Positions 1-7,990 of a DNA stretch of 64,000 nucleotides are shown piece by piece; the first letter of the stretch is position 1; the number at the start of each line of letters is the position of its first letter. This stretch comes from Halapricum desulfuricans (lineage in GTDB: Archaea > Halobacteriota > Halobacteria > Halobacteriales > Haloarculaceae), in NCBI RefSeq assembly GCF_017094465.1, contig NZ_CP064792.1, positions 1 through 64,000 of the forward strand, given 5' to 3'. Below the pieces are notes generated by a model. That model was not told where the DNA came from, searched no databases, and saw only the letters and a list, made by a program, of their open reading frames with translations. The translations under genes were made by a program, and so were the position numbers.

Positions 1-31
1 CTATTTACGTTCATCTATTGTTTACTATTGT

Positions 32-787
32 ATGACAGCCGACGGCGATCCACCGGTCAAGGCGGTACAGACTAGCCACCGCGTGCTGGAGGCTATCATC
101 GATTCGGGGGGAATGACGCTTGCGGACCTGGTCGAGCGGCTGGAACACTCGCGGAGCTCGATCCACAACCACCTCTCGACGCTGACGCAGCTCGGGTACG
201 TGGTCAAGGACGGACAGACGTACCGGGCCAGTCTCCGATTTCTGGAGATCGGGACGACGACGCGCACTCGCTTTACCCTTTACAATGTCGGCCGCGCACA
301 CACGGAGAACCTGTCGAATGCGACTGGTCTGAGCGCGAGCTTGCTCGTCTTCGAACGGGGACGACTCACGTGTCTCTACACAGCTCCGGCGATGGGCGTC
401 GATGACCCAGCCGTTGATTCCGGCGACGTGCTTCCCCTGCACTGCACTGCGCCCGGGAAAGCGATCCTGGCAGCGTATCCGCCCGAGGAAGTTTCGGCGC
501 TCCTCTCAGAATCCGAACGGACTCCGTGTACGGAGAATACGCAGACAACTGCGGAGCTCTTGGAGACGCTGGAAGACGTTCGGACCCAGGGATGGGCAGT
601 CGACCGGGAGGAGTGGCAGACAGGTATGAGGTGTATCGCGACCGCTGTCACAGATACGAACGGACGCTTGCACGGCGCGCTCTGTGTCACTGGGCCGACT
701 GACGCCCTGTCAGGCAAGCGGTTCGAACAAGACATTCCAGGCCTGCTCATCAGTTCAGCCCACGAGATACAGTCGGAACTAGAGTAA
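32..787 (+). CDS. IclR-family transcriptional regulator
   Basis: A 251-residue DNA-binding regulator. Residues about 10-65 form the winged helix-turn-helix, with the segment SRSSIHNHLSTL as recognition helix. The remainder is the IclR effector domain, containing LHCTAPGKAILA and a C-terminal GALCVTGPTD segment. IclR proteins bind small metabolites and act as homodimers on palindromic operators. The start ATG comes 31 bases into the window, so its promoter is largely cut off. The 10-mer TACTATTGTA runs into the start codon and recurs at 907-916 downstream of the gene, which may reflect autoregulation and control of the next gene. Its ligand is unknown; the downstream neighbour is a hydroxyacid dehydrogenase. 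Confidence 0.93.
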   Translation: MTADGDPPVKAVQTSHRVLEAIIDSGGMTLADLVERLEHSRSSIHNHLSTLTQLGYVVKDGQTYRASLRFLEIGTTTRTRFTLYNVGRAHTENLSNATGLSASLLVFERGRLTCLYTAPAMGVDDPAVDSGDVLPLHCTAPGKAILAAYPPEEVSALLSESERTPCTENTQTTAELLETLEDVRTQGWAVDREEWQTGMRCIATAVTDTNGRLHGALCVTGPTDALSGKRFEQDIPGLLISSAHEIQSELE

Positions 788-1161
788 CCACGGCTCGTTG
801 TGACCACTACAACCGGGTAACTGTGTCCACTCTTACTGAATAACCGGCGTTTAGGAATGTCTCTCTTCTATCGTCTCAGTGCATACGACACCTATCTTTA
901 CATACGTACTATTGTAACACAAGTCACTTTCATGAAGTCGGAGTGATGTCTACAACAGATCGGGGCAGGCTATCACCTGGGCCAGTGGTTCGGTATTAGT
1001 GAACAGGAACAATATTCGAATGAAGCGGTCTAGTGCTGTCGGATGGCCCTGACCCAAACCATTATTATATTACGGATACATTTATTCTCTGGACTGCGCG
1101 AAATCGAACGTCGGATCCACGAGGACGTTGTCCTCAGCGACTCGGCGTCAGACCAATAACA
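788..1161. other. Intergenic region with operator-like repeat
   Basis: This 374-base gap separates the IclR gene from the hydroxyacid dehydrogenase. It holds an inverted repeat TTACA-N10-TGTAA at 898-917 that overlaps the 10-mer shared with the IclR start region. It also has AT-rich, TATA-like sequence around 1055-1085 that could serve the downstream gene. I see no convincing coding sequence. Confidence 0.5.
898..917. promoter_or_regulatory. Candidate IclR operator (TTACA-N10-TGTAA)
   Basis: A 20-base inverted repeat with 5-base arms. Its right half includes TACTATTGTA, also found at 23-32 across the start of the adjacent IclR gene. It lies upstream of the dehydrogenase, so it may be the site through which the IclR protein controls it. 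Assignment is inferred from position and the shared 10-mer only. Confidence 0.35.
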
Positions 1162-2238
1162 ATGAAGACACTTGTAACAGCGAATTTCTCGGACGACGGT
1201 ATCGAGCGGCTCGAATCACTAGGCCTCGACGTCCAGTTCGATCCCATTGAGGAGCGTGACGGTCGGATGCCGGTCGAAGCGCTGAAGGAGCGGCTGCAGG
1301 GCGTGAAGATATTCGTTTCTGGCTTCGAAGGCGTGCCGGCGGAGTTGATGGACGCAGCCACCGATCTTGATCTAATCGCCTGCCCCCGCGGGGGGCCGGA
1401 AGCGAGCGTCGATATTGGGGCAGCCACCGAACGTGGGATTCCGGTTCTGTATGCTCCCGGCAGGAACGCAGAGACTGTCGCCGATCATACACTGGGATTG
1501 CTGCTAAGCATCACCCGAAATATTTCGCTTGCCCACCACCGGCTCCACGAGGGGACCTACACTGGGAGCCCCTCGGCGGATGCGGCCGAAGGAGGGGAGC
1601 GAGAGGACGTCACTTGGGGGATCGGTAAGGACTCGCCATACGTCACATTGCGCGGCCCCGAATTGGGCTCACGAACGCTTGGAATCATCGGGTTCGGTCG
1701 GATTGGTCGGCGGGTCGCAAAGCGTGCCAAGGATGGGTTCAATATGGACGTCATCGCGTACGATCCCTTCGTTGATCACGTCGAGATGGAGCCGTTTGGT
1801 GCTAAGAAGCTGACCGATCTGCAGAAGCTATGCCGACGGAGCGACGTTGTGAGCCTGCACGCGGGGGTAAATCCGACATCTCGCGACTTGGTCGGTCCCG
1901 CTGAATTCGAGGCGATGCCAGACCACGCTGTCTTCGTCAACACGGCCCGCGCGGCGATTATCCAGGAGGGGTCACTCGTCGAAGCTCTCCAGAACGACGA
2001 GATCTGGGGTGCGGCGATGGATGTCTATCATCAGGAGCCGATTGCCGAGGATGACCCGCTACTTGAGATGGACAACGTAGTTACGACACCACATATCGCG
2101 TCCGCGTCTAGGGATGTGATCGACCGTCACTCTACACTAATTGCCGAGGATATTGAGGCTCTCCTATCGGGAGACGACCCGATGCACGTAAAAAACCCTG
2201 AGGCCCTGAAAGAGTTCAACCTGACGCTCGGAGAGTGA
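1162..2238 (+). CDS. D-2-hydroxyacid dehydrogenase, NAD-binding
   Basis: A 358-residue cytoplasmic oxidoreductase that should interconvert a 2-hydroxyacid and a 2-ketoacid with NAD(P)H. The Rossmann motif GFGRIG sits near residue 177. The catalytic set is visible: Arg in VNTARA, Glu in DVYHQEP and His in TTPHIA. A GTG-initiated reading frame opens at 1033, but the extra N-terminus looks like translated leader. The ATG at 1162 gives the usual family start with a short beta strand (MKTLVTANF), so I chose that. The gene follows an IclR regulator that may control it. The substrate cannot be read from sequence; phosphoglycerate dehydrogenase and glyoxylate or other reductases share this fold. Confidence 0.9.
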   Translation: MKTLVTANFSDDGIERLESLGLDVQFDPIEERDGRMPVEALKERLQGVKIFVSGFEGVPAELMDAATDLDLIACPRGGPEASVDIGAATERGIPVLYAPGRNAETVADHTLGLLLSITRNISLAHHRLHEGTYTGSPSADAAEGGEREDVTWGIGKDSPYVTLRGPELGSRTLGIIGFGRIGRRVAKRAKDGFNMDVIAYDPFVDHVEMEPFGAKKLTDLQKLCRRSDVVSLHAGVNPTSRDLVGPAEFEAMPDHAVFVNTARAAIIQEGSLVEALQNDEIWGAAMDVYHQEPIAEDDPLLEMDNVVTTPHIASASRDVIDRHSTLIAEDIEALLSGDDPMHVKNPEALKEFNLTLGE

Positions 2239-2383
2239 CTTTCTCCTCACCCTGCTCGCTCACGGTTGACGCCGTTCGCTTCTTAAGGGTGAGTTTTCCT
2301 GCTTCTATAAAAGAAATAGCGCGAGTCCCACGCGAGAGGAATTCAAATCCGTTGCCTCAGCAGTGCCAGAGTAAACACGGATG

Positions 2384-2405
2384 CCCCGCGCCACCGTGCG
2401 CGGGG
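2384..2405. repeat. GC-rich hairpin, possible IS200/IS605 end remnant
   Basis: A perfect 8-base stem (CCCCGCGC/GCGCGGGG) with loop CACCGT lies between two convergent genes. The following TACTTCACGACGCG resembles the sequence after the tnpB-tail hairpin at 63858. It could be a leftover element end, a bidirectional terminator, or both. Confidence 0.4.
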
Positions 2406-2435
2406 TACTTCACGACGCGCATACTGCCGACCGTA

Positions 2436-3056
2436 TTACTCTTCGGCGGCATCCTCAAGCATTTCAAAGATACTGTACTGCTCACCGGTATCAGTATAGA
2501 CCAACTGTAGATCGACGAGTACGTCGATATCCCCTTCGGGGACGATTCCCTCACGTTGGAGGCTCTGCAGTGCATCTTCGGTGACGGCCGCCGTCCTATC
2601 CTGGAGCTTCTGAATGCGTTCGCGGGCGGTATCCAGTTGCTCCTCTGGTGTGGCCTCCGGTTGGCTGACGTTTCGATACTCCCGCAGGTAGGTGTGTATC
2701 GACTGATGGGTGACGAAGTCGCTCGTGACGGCCTCAATGTCGACACCGTTCCGGTCGAGTCGTCGTTCGACGCGCGTTCTGATCCCTGCGCTCATGTCCT
2801 CGTCGGTCAACTGCTGGTAGAGTGTCTCGACGTCGGTGTCGATCGGGCTAAGGTCGCTGCCCTCGATGGCCGCTTCTAGTACCTGTTCGTTGAAGTAATC
2901 GGCAAGATCCCGGAGACTCATCCGCTGTTCGTCTTTTCCAAGCCACCGACGCTCCAGCTCTGCGCCAAGTCCGTCGAGACCGTATTTTTCGATGACACGG
3001 GCGACCTTGACCCGCGGTCGTCCTCCATCGGCTCGGCCAATTGATGGCTGCTCCAT
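2436..3056 (-). CDS. rdfA: Rod-determining factor RdfA-like protein
   Basis: A 206-residue acidic protein resembling RdfA, a haloarchaeal factor needed for rod-shaped cells. The N-terminus (segments GRPRVKVARVIEKY and LERRWLG) fits an RdfA-type DNA-binding region, and the rest is predicted helical with a short coiled coil near residues 140-165. It is transcribed in the same direction as, and downstream of, the SMC-like gene, which is the usual pairing in haloarchaea. A TATA-like element (3075-3083) lies about 24-27 bases before the ATG, so it probably has its own leaderless promoter. Haloarchaea often carry several paralogues, so this copy need not be the shape-determining one. Confidence 0.78.
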   Translation of the reverse strand: MEQPSIGRADGGRPRVKVARVIEKYGLDGLGAELERRWLGKDEQRMSLRDLADYFNEQVLEAAIEGSDLSPIDTDVETLYQQLTDEDMSAGIRTRVERRLDRNGVDIEAVTSDFVTHQSIHTYLREYRNVSQPEATPEEQLDTARERIQKLQDRTAAVTEDALQSLQREGIVPEGDIDVLVDLQLVYTDTGEQYSIFEMLEDAAEE

Positions 3057-3417
3057 ACTTCTTACTCATCCGTCGGTATAATCATACTGTCGACTGGCCC
3101 GTCTCGACTAGTCGCTAACGAGTCTTACTGCAGACATATAAGATAAATATATATTAATGGGATATTATATTATTGCCGAGTCCGAGACGATGTGCTGTCT
3201 GACTCTCACCTTGAATATCTACTTATAAGGCGTGAGAATGACGTTTTTATACTTTATACCCATCTCATTGTCTTCTCCGAAAATAATATGATCACATCCT
3301 ATAAATCGCGCTTGAGAATCCTCTCAATACAAAGTCCTCCAGATCAGATAAATATGCTTGTCTCTGCCTATTAATATTGAATATATTAGAATTATATTGT
3401 AATGTAAGAATTCTATC
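3057..3417. other. AT-rich spacer between rdfA and SMC-like gene
   Basis: A 361-base spacer clearly richer in A+T than its surroundings, especially 3130-3175 and 3340-3415. A 60-codon reading frame at 3192-3374 (+) has a basic, non-haloarchaeal composition and I do not regard it as a gene. The spacer carries the rdfA promoter at its left edge. The same composition break may reflect transfer of the module. Confidence 0.5.
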
Positions 3418-5355
3418 TCATAGTGATCTGATCCGGGCGTAGTTGTCGTCGAGTGCCTGCGCATCTTCGGGCAGGAGCGCGACGAGTAGATAGTCAGGGA
3501 AGTCGCTGAAGTGATCGACGAGGTCAGCGATCCGTTCGGAGTCGATCGCTTCTAACGAGTCAAGCAGCACAAAAGGTACTTTCTCGTGGACATCGTGGAC
3601 GAGATATCCAGCGAGAGCAAATACCAGGCCGGTCACTTCCCGCTCAGATTCGCTGAGGTGATCTATTGTGTCTTCATAGGTCACACCAGAGGCTGTCGAA
3701 CGGACGACGTGTAGCTCGAAGAATGTCTTGATTGCCTTCCGGCGGCCATCCCGAACCTCGCGCTGGACACGTTCAAGCCAAATCCGCTCGAGGTTATCGT
3801 AATTCAGTGTGTCGAGGACACCCTCCATATGGTCGTTGAACGCCTCGATGGCGTCCTCCTCGAGAGTCTCAACGCGGGTCCGAAGGTCCGTCAATTCCTG
3901 AGATATTCGCTCGCGTTCGGCTTCGAGTTCCGACTGGTCGTCCAGACGTGACTCGATGCCTTCGATCTCGTCATTGACGTCTTCAAGGTCAGTCTCCAAG
4001 CGTCCGAGTTCGTATTCGAGTTCGTTCGCCTCTTGATGGAGGTCAAGAATCTCCTCAAACTGCTCCGATTCGAGAGCCTCAACATCACTCTCTAGGTCCT
4101 GGATTGTCGTTTCCACCTCTGAGCGGCGTGCTTTGAGTTGTTCGATACGCTCCTCTCGCTGTTGCAGTTCGTCTTCGGTCTCCGAGAGTCGCCGCTGGTA
4201 CTCGTGGCGGCGCGCACGTTGTCCTTCCAGTCCCTCCTTGTCGGCTTTCAGCTCGTCAAGCTCGTCGGTCATTTCCCGTTTGGTGTCGAGCTTTTCTTGT
4301 CGGAGGGTCCGGAGGTCTTCTATCGTTCCCTCGATCTGATCGCGAGGCACCTCGGAACCACATGTCCAGCAGACGACGTCGTCGCTCAGGAGGTCGTCGG
4401 TCGTGTGACCATCATCATCAGTCATCGCCTCATAGACGTCGGTCCGTTCGCCTTCGAGCATCTCCTCGTTGAACCGAACAGTGCTCTGCAGCGAGTTGAT
4501 CTCGCTATCCAGCCGTCGGCGTCGCTCACGTAGTCTCTCGATCTCTTCGTCGAGGTGGTCGATTGTTTTGTCAGGTGTCTCTGGGAGCGCGTCGAGTTCC
4601 TCGCGAAGAGTCGCCCGATCCTGCTTGAGCGACTCGATACTTTCCCGTTCGGTCTCTAACTCGTAGCGGATATCTTCGAGATCGTTACGCGCCTCACGAA
4701 GTGCTTCGAGTTTCTCTTCGAGTTGCTTTTGTTCGCGACGTTGTGTCTGCACATCGGCGTCCGCAGCGTCGATCTCGGCCTCCTTCTCGGAGAGTGCCGC
4801 CTGCGTCTCCTCAATTTCCGCTTCGAGACGCGTCTGTTCGGACTCCAGTTCGGGGAGTCTCTGCTTGCGCTGTTCAATCGCCTCGATCTCTTCATCGATC
4901 TCGTCTTTCTCCGATTCAAGGCGGGTAATTTTCGATTTAATTTCTTCAGTATCGACTGGCCGCATAATGAGATCGCGCAGGTTCGCCCCGGTCGCGACTG
5001 CGCGCCGGGCTTCGTTCGATTCCAGGAGAAAAGCAAACAGATCAGCGAGTTCCGGATCGTCGAGATACGGCCCCCCCTCGAATCGGACGTTCTCGTTTTG
5101 ACGAATCAGCCGTCGACGGTACGTCGAGTCACCTATCGTCAGTTCCACTTCTGCTTCGTCGGCGTCGCCTTTCAACGCGACATTGCGACTGCCGATTGCA
5201 GCCATAATTGCCTGCAGGAATGACGTCCGATTGGTCGCGTTCCGACCAGCTAGGACGTTTACTCCAGGGTGTAAGTCGACCGTTGTGTCGTCGATTCCTC
5301 CGATATTTCGGGCAGAGATAGTTGCCCCTTCCTCAACATTTTTTGAATCAGACAT
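3418..5355 (-). CDS. Archaea-specific SMC-related ATPase (Sph-type)
   Basis: A 645-residue SMC/Rad50-like protein. An N-terminal ATPase lobe carries a deviant Walker A (AGRNATNRTS, with Arg where the catalytic Lys is expected). Two long coiled coils (about 135-310 and 345-520) flank a Rad50-like CxxC hook (CWTCG, about residue 328). The C-terminal lobe has a signature-like HLSESE and a Walker B-like FVLLDSLEAID. Such proteins are found in haloarchaea next to rdfA, as here. A TATA-like element near 5373-5384 fits a leaderless start. The role is likely chromosome or cell-shape related, but the altered Walker A leaves hydrolysis uncertain. Confidence 0.85.
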   Translation of the reverse strand: MSDSKNVEEGATISARNIGGIDDTTVDLHPGVNVLAGRNATNRTSFLQAIMAAIGSRNVALKGDADEAEVELTIGDSTYRRRLIRQNENVRFEGGPYLDDPELADLFAFLLESNEARRAVATGANLRDLIMRPVDTEEIKSKITRLESEKDEIDEEIEAIEQRKQRLPELESEQTRLEAEIEETQAALSEKEAEIDAADADVQTQRREQKQLEEKLEALREARNDLEDIRYELETERESIESLKQDRATLREELDALPETPDKTIDHLDEEIERLRERRRRLDSEINSLQSTVRFNEEMLEGERTDVYEAMTDDDGHTTDDLLSDDVVCWTCGSEVPRDQIEGTIEDLRTLRQEKLDTKREMTDELDELKADKEGLEGQRARRHEYQRRLSETEDELQQREERIEQLKARRSEVETTIQDLESDVEALESEQFEEILDLHQEANELEYELGRLETDLEDVNDEIEGIESRLDDQSELEAERERISQELTDLRTRVETLEEDAIEAFNDHMEGVLDTLNYDNLERIWLERVQREVRDGRRKAIKTFFELHVVRSTASGVTYEDTIDHLSESEREVTGLVFALAGYLVHDVHEKVPFVLLDSLEAIDSERIADLVDHFSDFPDYLLVALLPEDAQALDDNYARIRSL

Positions 5356-5554
5356 ATACAGTTGTCGTGCCTACTATACTATTAATATTTCGTCTTATTC
5401 TGAAGTTTTGCACCGTGTGACCGAGATATTTCGACCGGCGCCACCATCCATTACAAACATACTGATGTAATTTCATTCGACAGGATGAGGACAGCTCGAC
5501 ACCTCAGTCACAGTTCGAGCACTCTCACTCGGTCCACTAACCCTCTGCCGCTCC

Positions 5555-5571
5555 GTTCACAAAATATGAAT
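5555..5571. promoter_or_regulatory. 17-bp palindromic operator, copy 1
   Basis: GTTCACAAAATATGAAT differs at only the last base from the site at 18370-18386 upstream of the second IclR gene. It lies 40 bases beyond the 3' end of galE and about 200 bases upstream of the SMC-like gene, an unusual place for an operator. It may mark an unseen transcript or a looping site. Confidence 0.55.
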
Positions 5572-5611
5572 ACTCGGCGTGGCTGCCCGCGTCGATCCAC
5601 CGGATGCCAGC

Positions 5612-6559
5612 CTAACTCAGGTGGGGTTCGTTCTCGGGATCGTCAAGCAGATCGCGCACGCCCTGGCGGATAGTTTCGTCGCTAGAGAGGGTAGGTTCCC
5701 AGCCCAGCGCGGCCAGTTTCTCGACCGAGAGGCGCATTTTCGGTACGTCGCCTTCCCAGCCGCGGTCCCCACCTGTGTACTCGTAGTCGGGATCGATGCC
5801 TAACTCGTCGCTGACGATCTCGGCGATCCGGGTGACTGACGTTGTCGTTCGCGTCCCCAGATTGTAGGTATTCATTGGCTCGTCGGCGTGCTCGACTACG
5901 TGGCACATCGCGTCGATGCAGTCATCGATGTACATATAGGATTTCTCCTGTCGACCGTCACCGAGAATCGTCAGGGTCTCAGAATCTTCCTGCAGTTTGT
6001 AGACGAAATCCGGGACGACACCCGCGCCATAACGGGCCCCGACGATGTTGGCAAACCGGAAGTTCCAGACCGTGAAACCGCGCGTGTGCGCATATACTGA
6101 GAGCAAGCCCTCTTCAGCGAGTTTCGCCGCGCCGTACTCGCTGATCGGCTCCAAGGGCGCATAGTCCTCGGGCGTCGGCCGCGGCGCCTCGCCGTAGACC
6201 GTCGACGAAGAGGTAAACAGGAAGTTCTCGACGCCGACCTCTTCCATACGCTCCAGCAGGTTGTACGTCATCGCCTCGTTGGACTCGAACTGTTCGCGCG
6301 GCCGCTCGGCGTTGACGTACTTGTCGGCCGCCAGGTGAAACACCGCGTCTAGATCGCCCGTCACGACCTCCGCAACGACATCGGGATCGGTCAGGTCGCC
6401 CTCGAGGAACTCGGCTTGCTCGGGAACGGACTCGCGGATCCCGTTCGAGAGATCGTCGACGACCAGCACGTCGTTGTCCGCGACCAGGCGTTCGGCCAGC
6501 GGTGCACCGATCAATCCGGCACCGCCCGTGATCAGAATGCGGCTATCGGTGAGGTCCAT
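5612..6559 (-). CDS. galE: UDP-glucose 4-epimerase / NAD-dependent sugar epimerase
   Basis: A 315-residue extended short-chain dehydrogenase. The NAD-binding GGAGLIG lies at residues 11-17, SSSTVYG supplies the catalytic Ser/Thr region, and YGAAK is the Tyr-x-x-x-Lys pair. It should interconvert UDP-galactose and UDP-glucose, closing the Leloir cycle with the divergent galT and the following galK. The start is supported by a TATA-like element at 6584-6593, about 29 bases upstream. A 17-base operator lies in the shared galE-galT upstream region. Related haloarchaeal epimerases act on other nucleotide sugars, but the gal neighbours favour GalE. Confidence 0.87.
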   Translation of the reverse strand: MDLTDSRILITGGAGLIGAPLAERLVADNDVLVVDDLSNGIRESVPEQAEFLEGDLTDPDVVAEVVTGDLDAVFHLAADKYVNAERPREQFESNEAMTYNLLERMEEVGVENFLFTSSSTVYGEAPRPTPEDYAPLEPISEYGAAKLAEEGLLSVYAHTRGFTVWNFRFANIVGARYGAGVVPDFVYKLQEDSETLTILGDGRQEKSYMYIDDCIDAMCHVVEHADEPMNTYNLGTRTTTSVTRIAEIVSDELGIDPDYEYTGGDRGWEGDVPKMRLSVEKLAALGWEPTLSSDETIRQGVRDLLDDPENEPHLS

Positions 6560-6583
6560 ACGGGTACCACGTCGTAAATGAGC

Positions 6584-6593
6584 ATTAAATAAC
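6584..6593 (-). promoter_or_regulatory. TATA box of galE
   Basis: Read on the minus strand this is GTTATTTAAT, centred about 29 bases before the galE ATG. That spacing is typical of a haloarchaeal leaderless transcript. Confidence 0.5.
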
Positions 6594-6669
6594 TGTCGGT
6601 AACTATCGTATAGCGGTTAATAATCACCACTTTACATCGGTACCTGCCGTTCGTCGTGGCAAACCAGAT

Positions 6670-6686
6670 GTTCGTATTTTATGAAT
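6670..6686. promoter_or_regulatory. 17-bp palindromic operator, copy 2 (galE-galT)
   Basis: GTTCGTATTTTATGAAT matches the reverse-orientation form of the operator found before the second IclR gene (GTTCATACTTTGTGAAC) at 13 of 17 positions, including most of both arms. It sits in the galE-galT divergent spacer, where a regulator could act on both promoters. Confidence 0.6.
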
Positions 6687-6806
6687 GTCTGTGCCGTGCT
6701 TTCTATAGTTCGATGACACGCACTCTCGAAAAGGCGGCAGCCGAAGTTAGTCTCGTATCCCATGGATTTTTCACTCATGAAATCGAAGGTGCCGAGATGA
6801 TAGATC

Positions 6807-6920
6807 ATGCGCAAGCGCAAGCAGGTCAACCACAACGACAAGTACGTCGTGCTCTTCGAGTTCGACGAATCGGACGAGTTGACGCCAGTCGACGAGAAGG
6901 CGGAGGGAGACGATGACTGA
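6807..6920 (+). CDS. Small acidic ORF overlapping galT start
   Basis: A 37-codon frame starting MRKRKQVNHNDKYVVLFEF and ending in an acidic Asp/Glu tail; its stop overlaps the first 8 bases of galT. Acidic composition and the tight overlap fit a real haloarchaeal small protein translated with galT. I do not recognise a family. The basic N-terminus followed by a beta-strand-like YVVLFEF is the only structure I can describe. It may instead be chance coding in a leader. Confidence 0.4.
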   Translation: MRKRKQVNHNDKYVVLFEFDESDELTPVDEKAEGDDD

Positions 6921-7899
6921 GCGCAGGTGGGATCCGACGCTCCAGGAGTGGGTCATCACGGCGACACATCGCCAGGAGCGGACGTTCAAGCCGCCCGAGG
7001 ATTACTGTCCGTTTTGTCCCACTGAGGAGGGCGCAGAGTACCCGACGGCGATCCCCGAGCCGGACTACGACATGGCCGTCGTCGAGAATGGTTTCCCGTC
7101 GCTACAGCCCGATCCGCCCGAACCCGCCGTCGAAGGGTCCGACCTCCTACCTGCCGAGCCTGCCAACGGCCAGTGTGAGGTCGTCCTATTCACCCCCGAG
7201 CACGACGGCACGATGTCCCAGGAGCCGGTCTCGCGGTTCGTCAAGCTCGTCAAGCTCTGGCGGGATCGCTACGAAACCCTCGGCGAGAAGGCCGACCACG
7301 AGTACGTCTACATCTTCGAGAACCGCGGCGAAGACGTCGGCGTCACGCTGCACCATCCACACGGCCAGATCTACGCCTATCCGTTCGTCCCGCCGAAGAT
7401 TCGCACGGAGCTCCAATCGAGTCGGGACCACCTCGAGGAACACGGACGCTGCCTGTTCTGTGACCTGCTCGATGCCGAACGCGAGGACGACCGGCGGATC
7501 GTCGCCGAGAACGACGCCTTCACTGCAGTCGTCCCGTACTTCGCGCGATGGGCGTACGAGGTGCACATCTACGCGAACGACCACCTCCCCTCGCTAAAGC
7601 ACTTCGATGAGAAACACGAGCGGGCACTCGGATCGCTGCTCAAGGACATCCAGCTCGCATACGACGGCCTGTTCGACGGGGAAATGCCGTACGTGATGGC
7701 TATGCACCAGCAACCGACAAACGGGACCGGTGAAGGCTACGCCCACTTCCACATGGAGCTTTACCCGCCCAAACGTACTGCAGACAAGCTCAAGCACCTC
7801 GCCGGGAGCGAACTCGGCGCCGGAACCTACATCAACAACAAGCTCGCCGAAGAGTCGGCCGCTGAACTCCGCGAGAGCCTCGACGCTGCGCGGGAGTGA
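6913..7899 (+). CDS. galT: Galactose-1-phosphate uridylyltransferase
   Basis: A 328-residue HIT-superfamily enzyme transferring UMP between UDP-glucose and galactose-1-phosphate. The active-site His-Pro-His motif is in LHHPHGQIYAYPF (about residue 143). Two CxxC motifs (CPFC near residue 34, CLFC near 179) suggest metal sites, and the second domain ends with HFHMELYPP. It is the middle step of the Leloir pathway, with galK 91 bases downstream and galE divergent. The candidate operator at 6670 lies about 230 bases upstream of its ATG. Confidence 0.96.
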   Translation: MTERRWDPTLQEWVITATHRQERTFKPPEDYCPFCPTEEGAEYPTAIPEPDYDMAVVENGFPSLQPDPPEPAVEGSDLLPAEPANGQCEVVLFTPEHDGTMSQEPVSRFVKLVKLWRDRYETLGEKADHEYVYIFENRGEDVGVTLHHPHGQIYAYPFVPPKIRTELQSSRDHLEEHGRCLFCDLLDAEREDDRRIVAENDAFTAVVPYFARWAYEVHIYANDHLPSLKHFDEKHERALGSLLKDIQLAYDGLFDGEMPYVMAMHQQPTNGTGEGYAHFHMELYPPKRTADKLKHLAGSELGAGTYINNKLAEESAAELRESLDAARE

Positions 7900-7990
7900 C
7901 AGAAACGGCAGTCGGCGATCTCTTCGTCGTCGCTGGCACCCGGTTGTTTTACAACCGTGGGCTTCGATTATTCGGGTGGACGATCGTACA

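Noticed and set aside
3192-3374. 60-codon plus-strand frame in the AT-rich spacer
   Set aside because: Its composition is rich in Ile, Ser and Lys/Arg with few acids, unlike haloarchaeal proteins, and it has no start signal or recognised motif.
4138-5223. Long plus-strand frames opposite the SMC-like gene
   Set aside because: They are mirror frames caused by high GC at third codon positions and are Arg/Ser-rich; the minus-strand coiled-coil protein explains the sequence.
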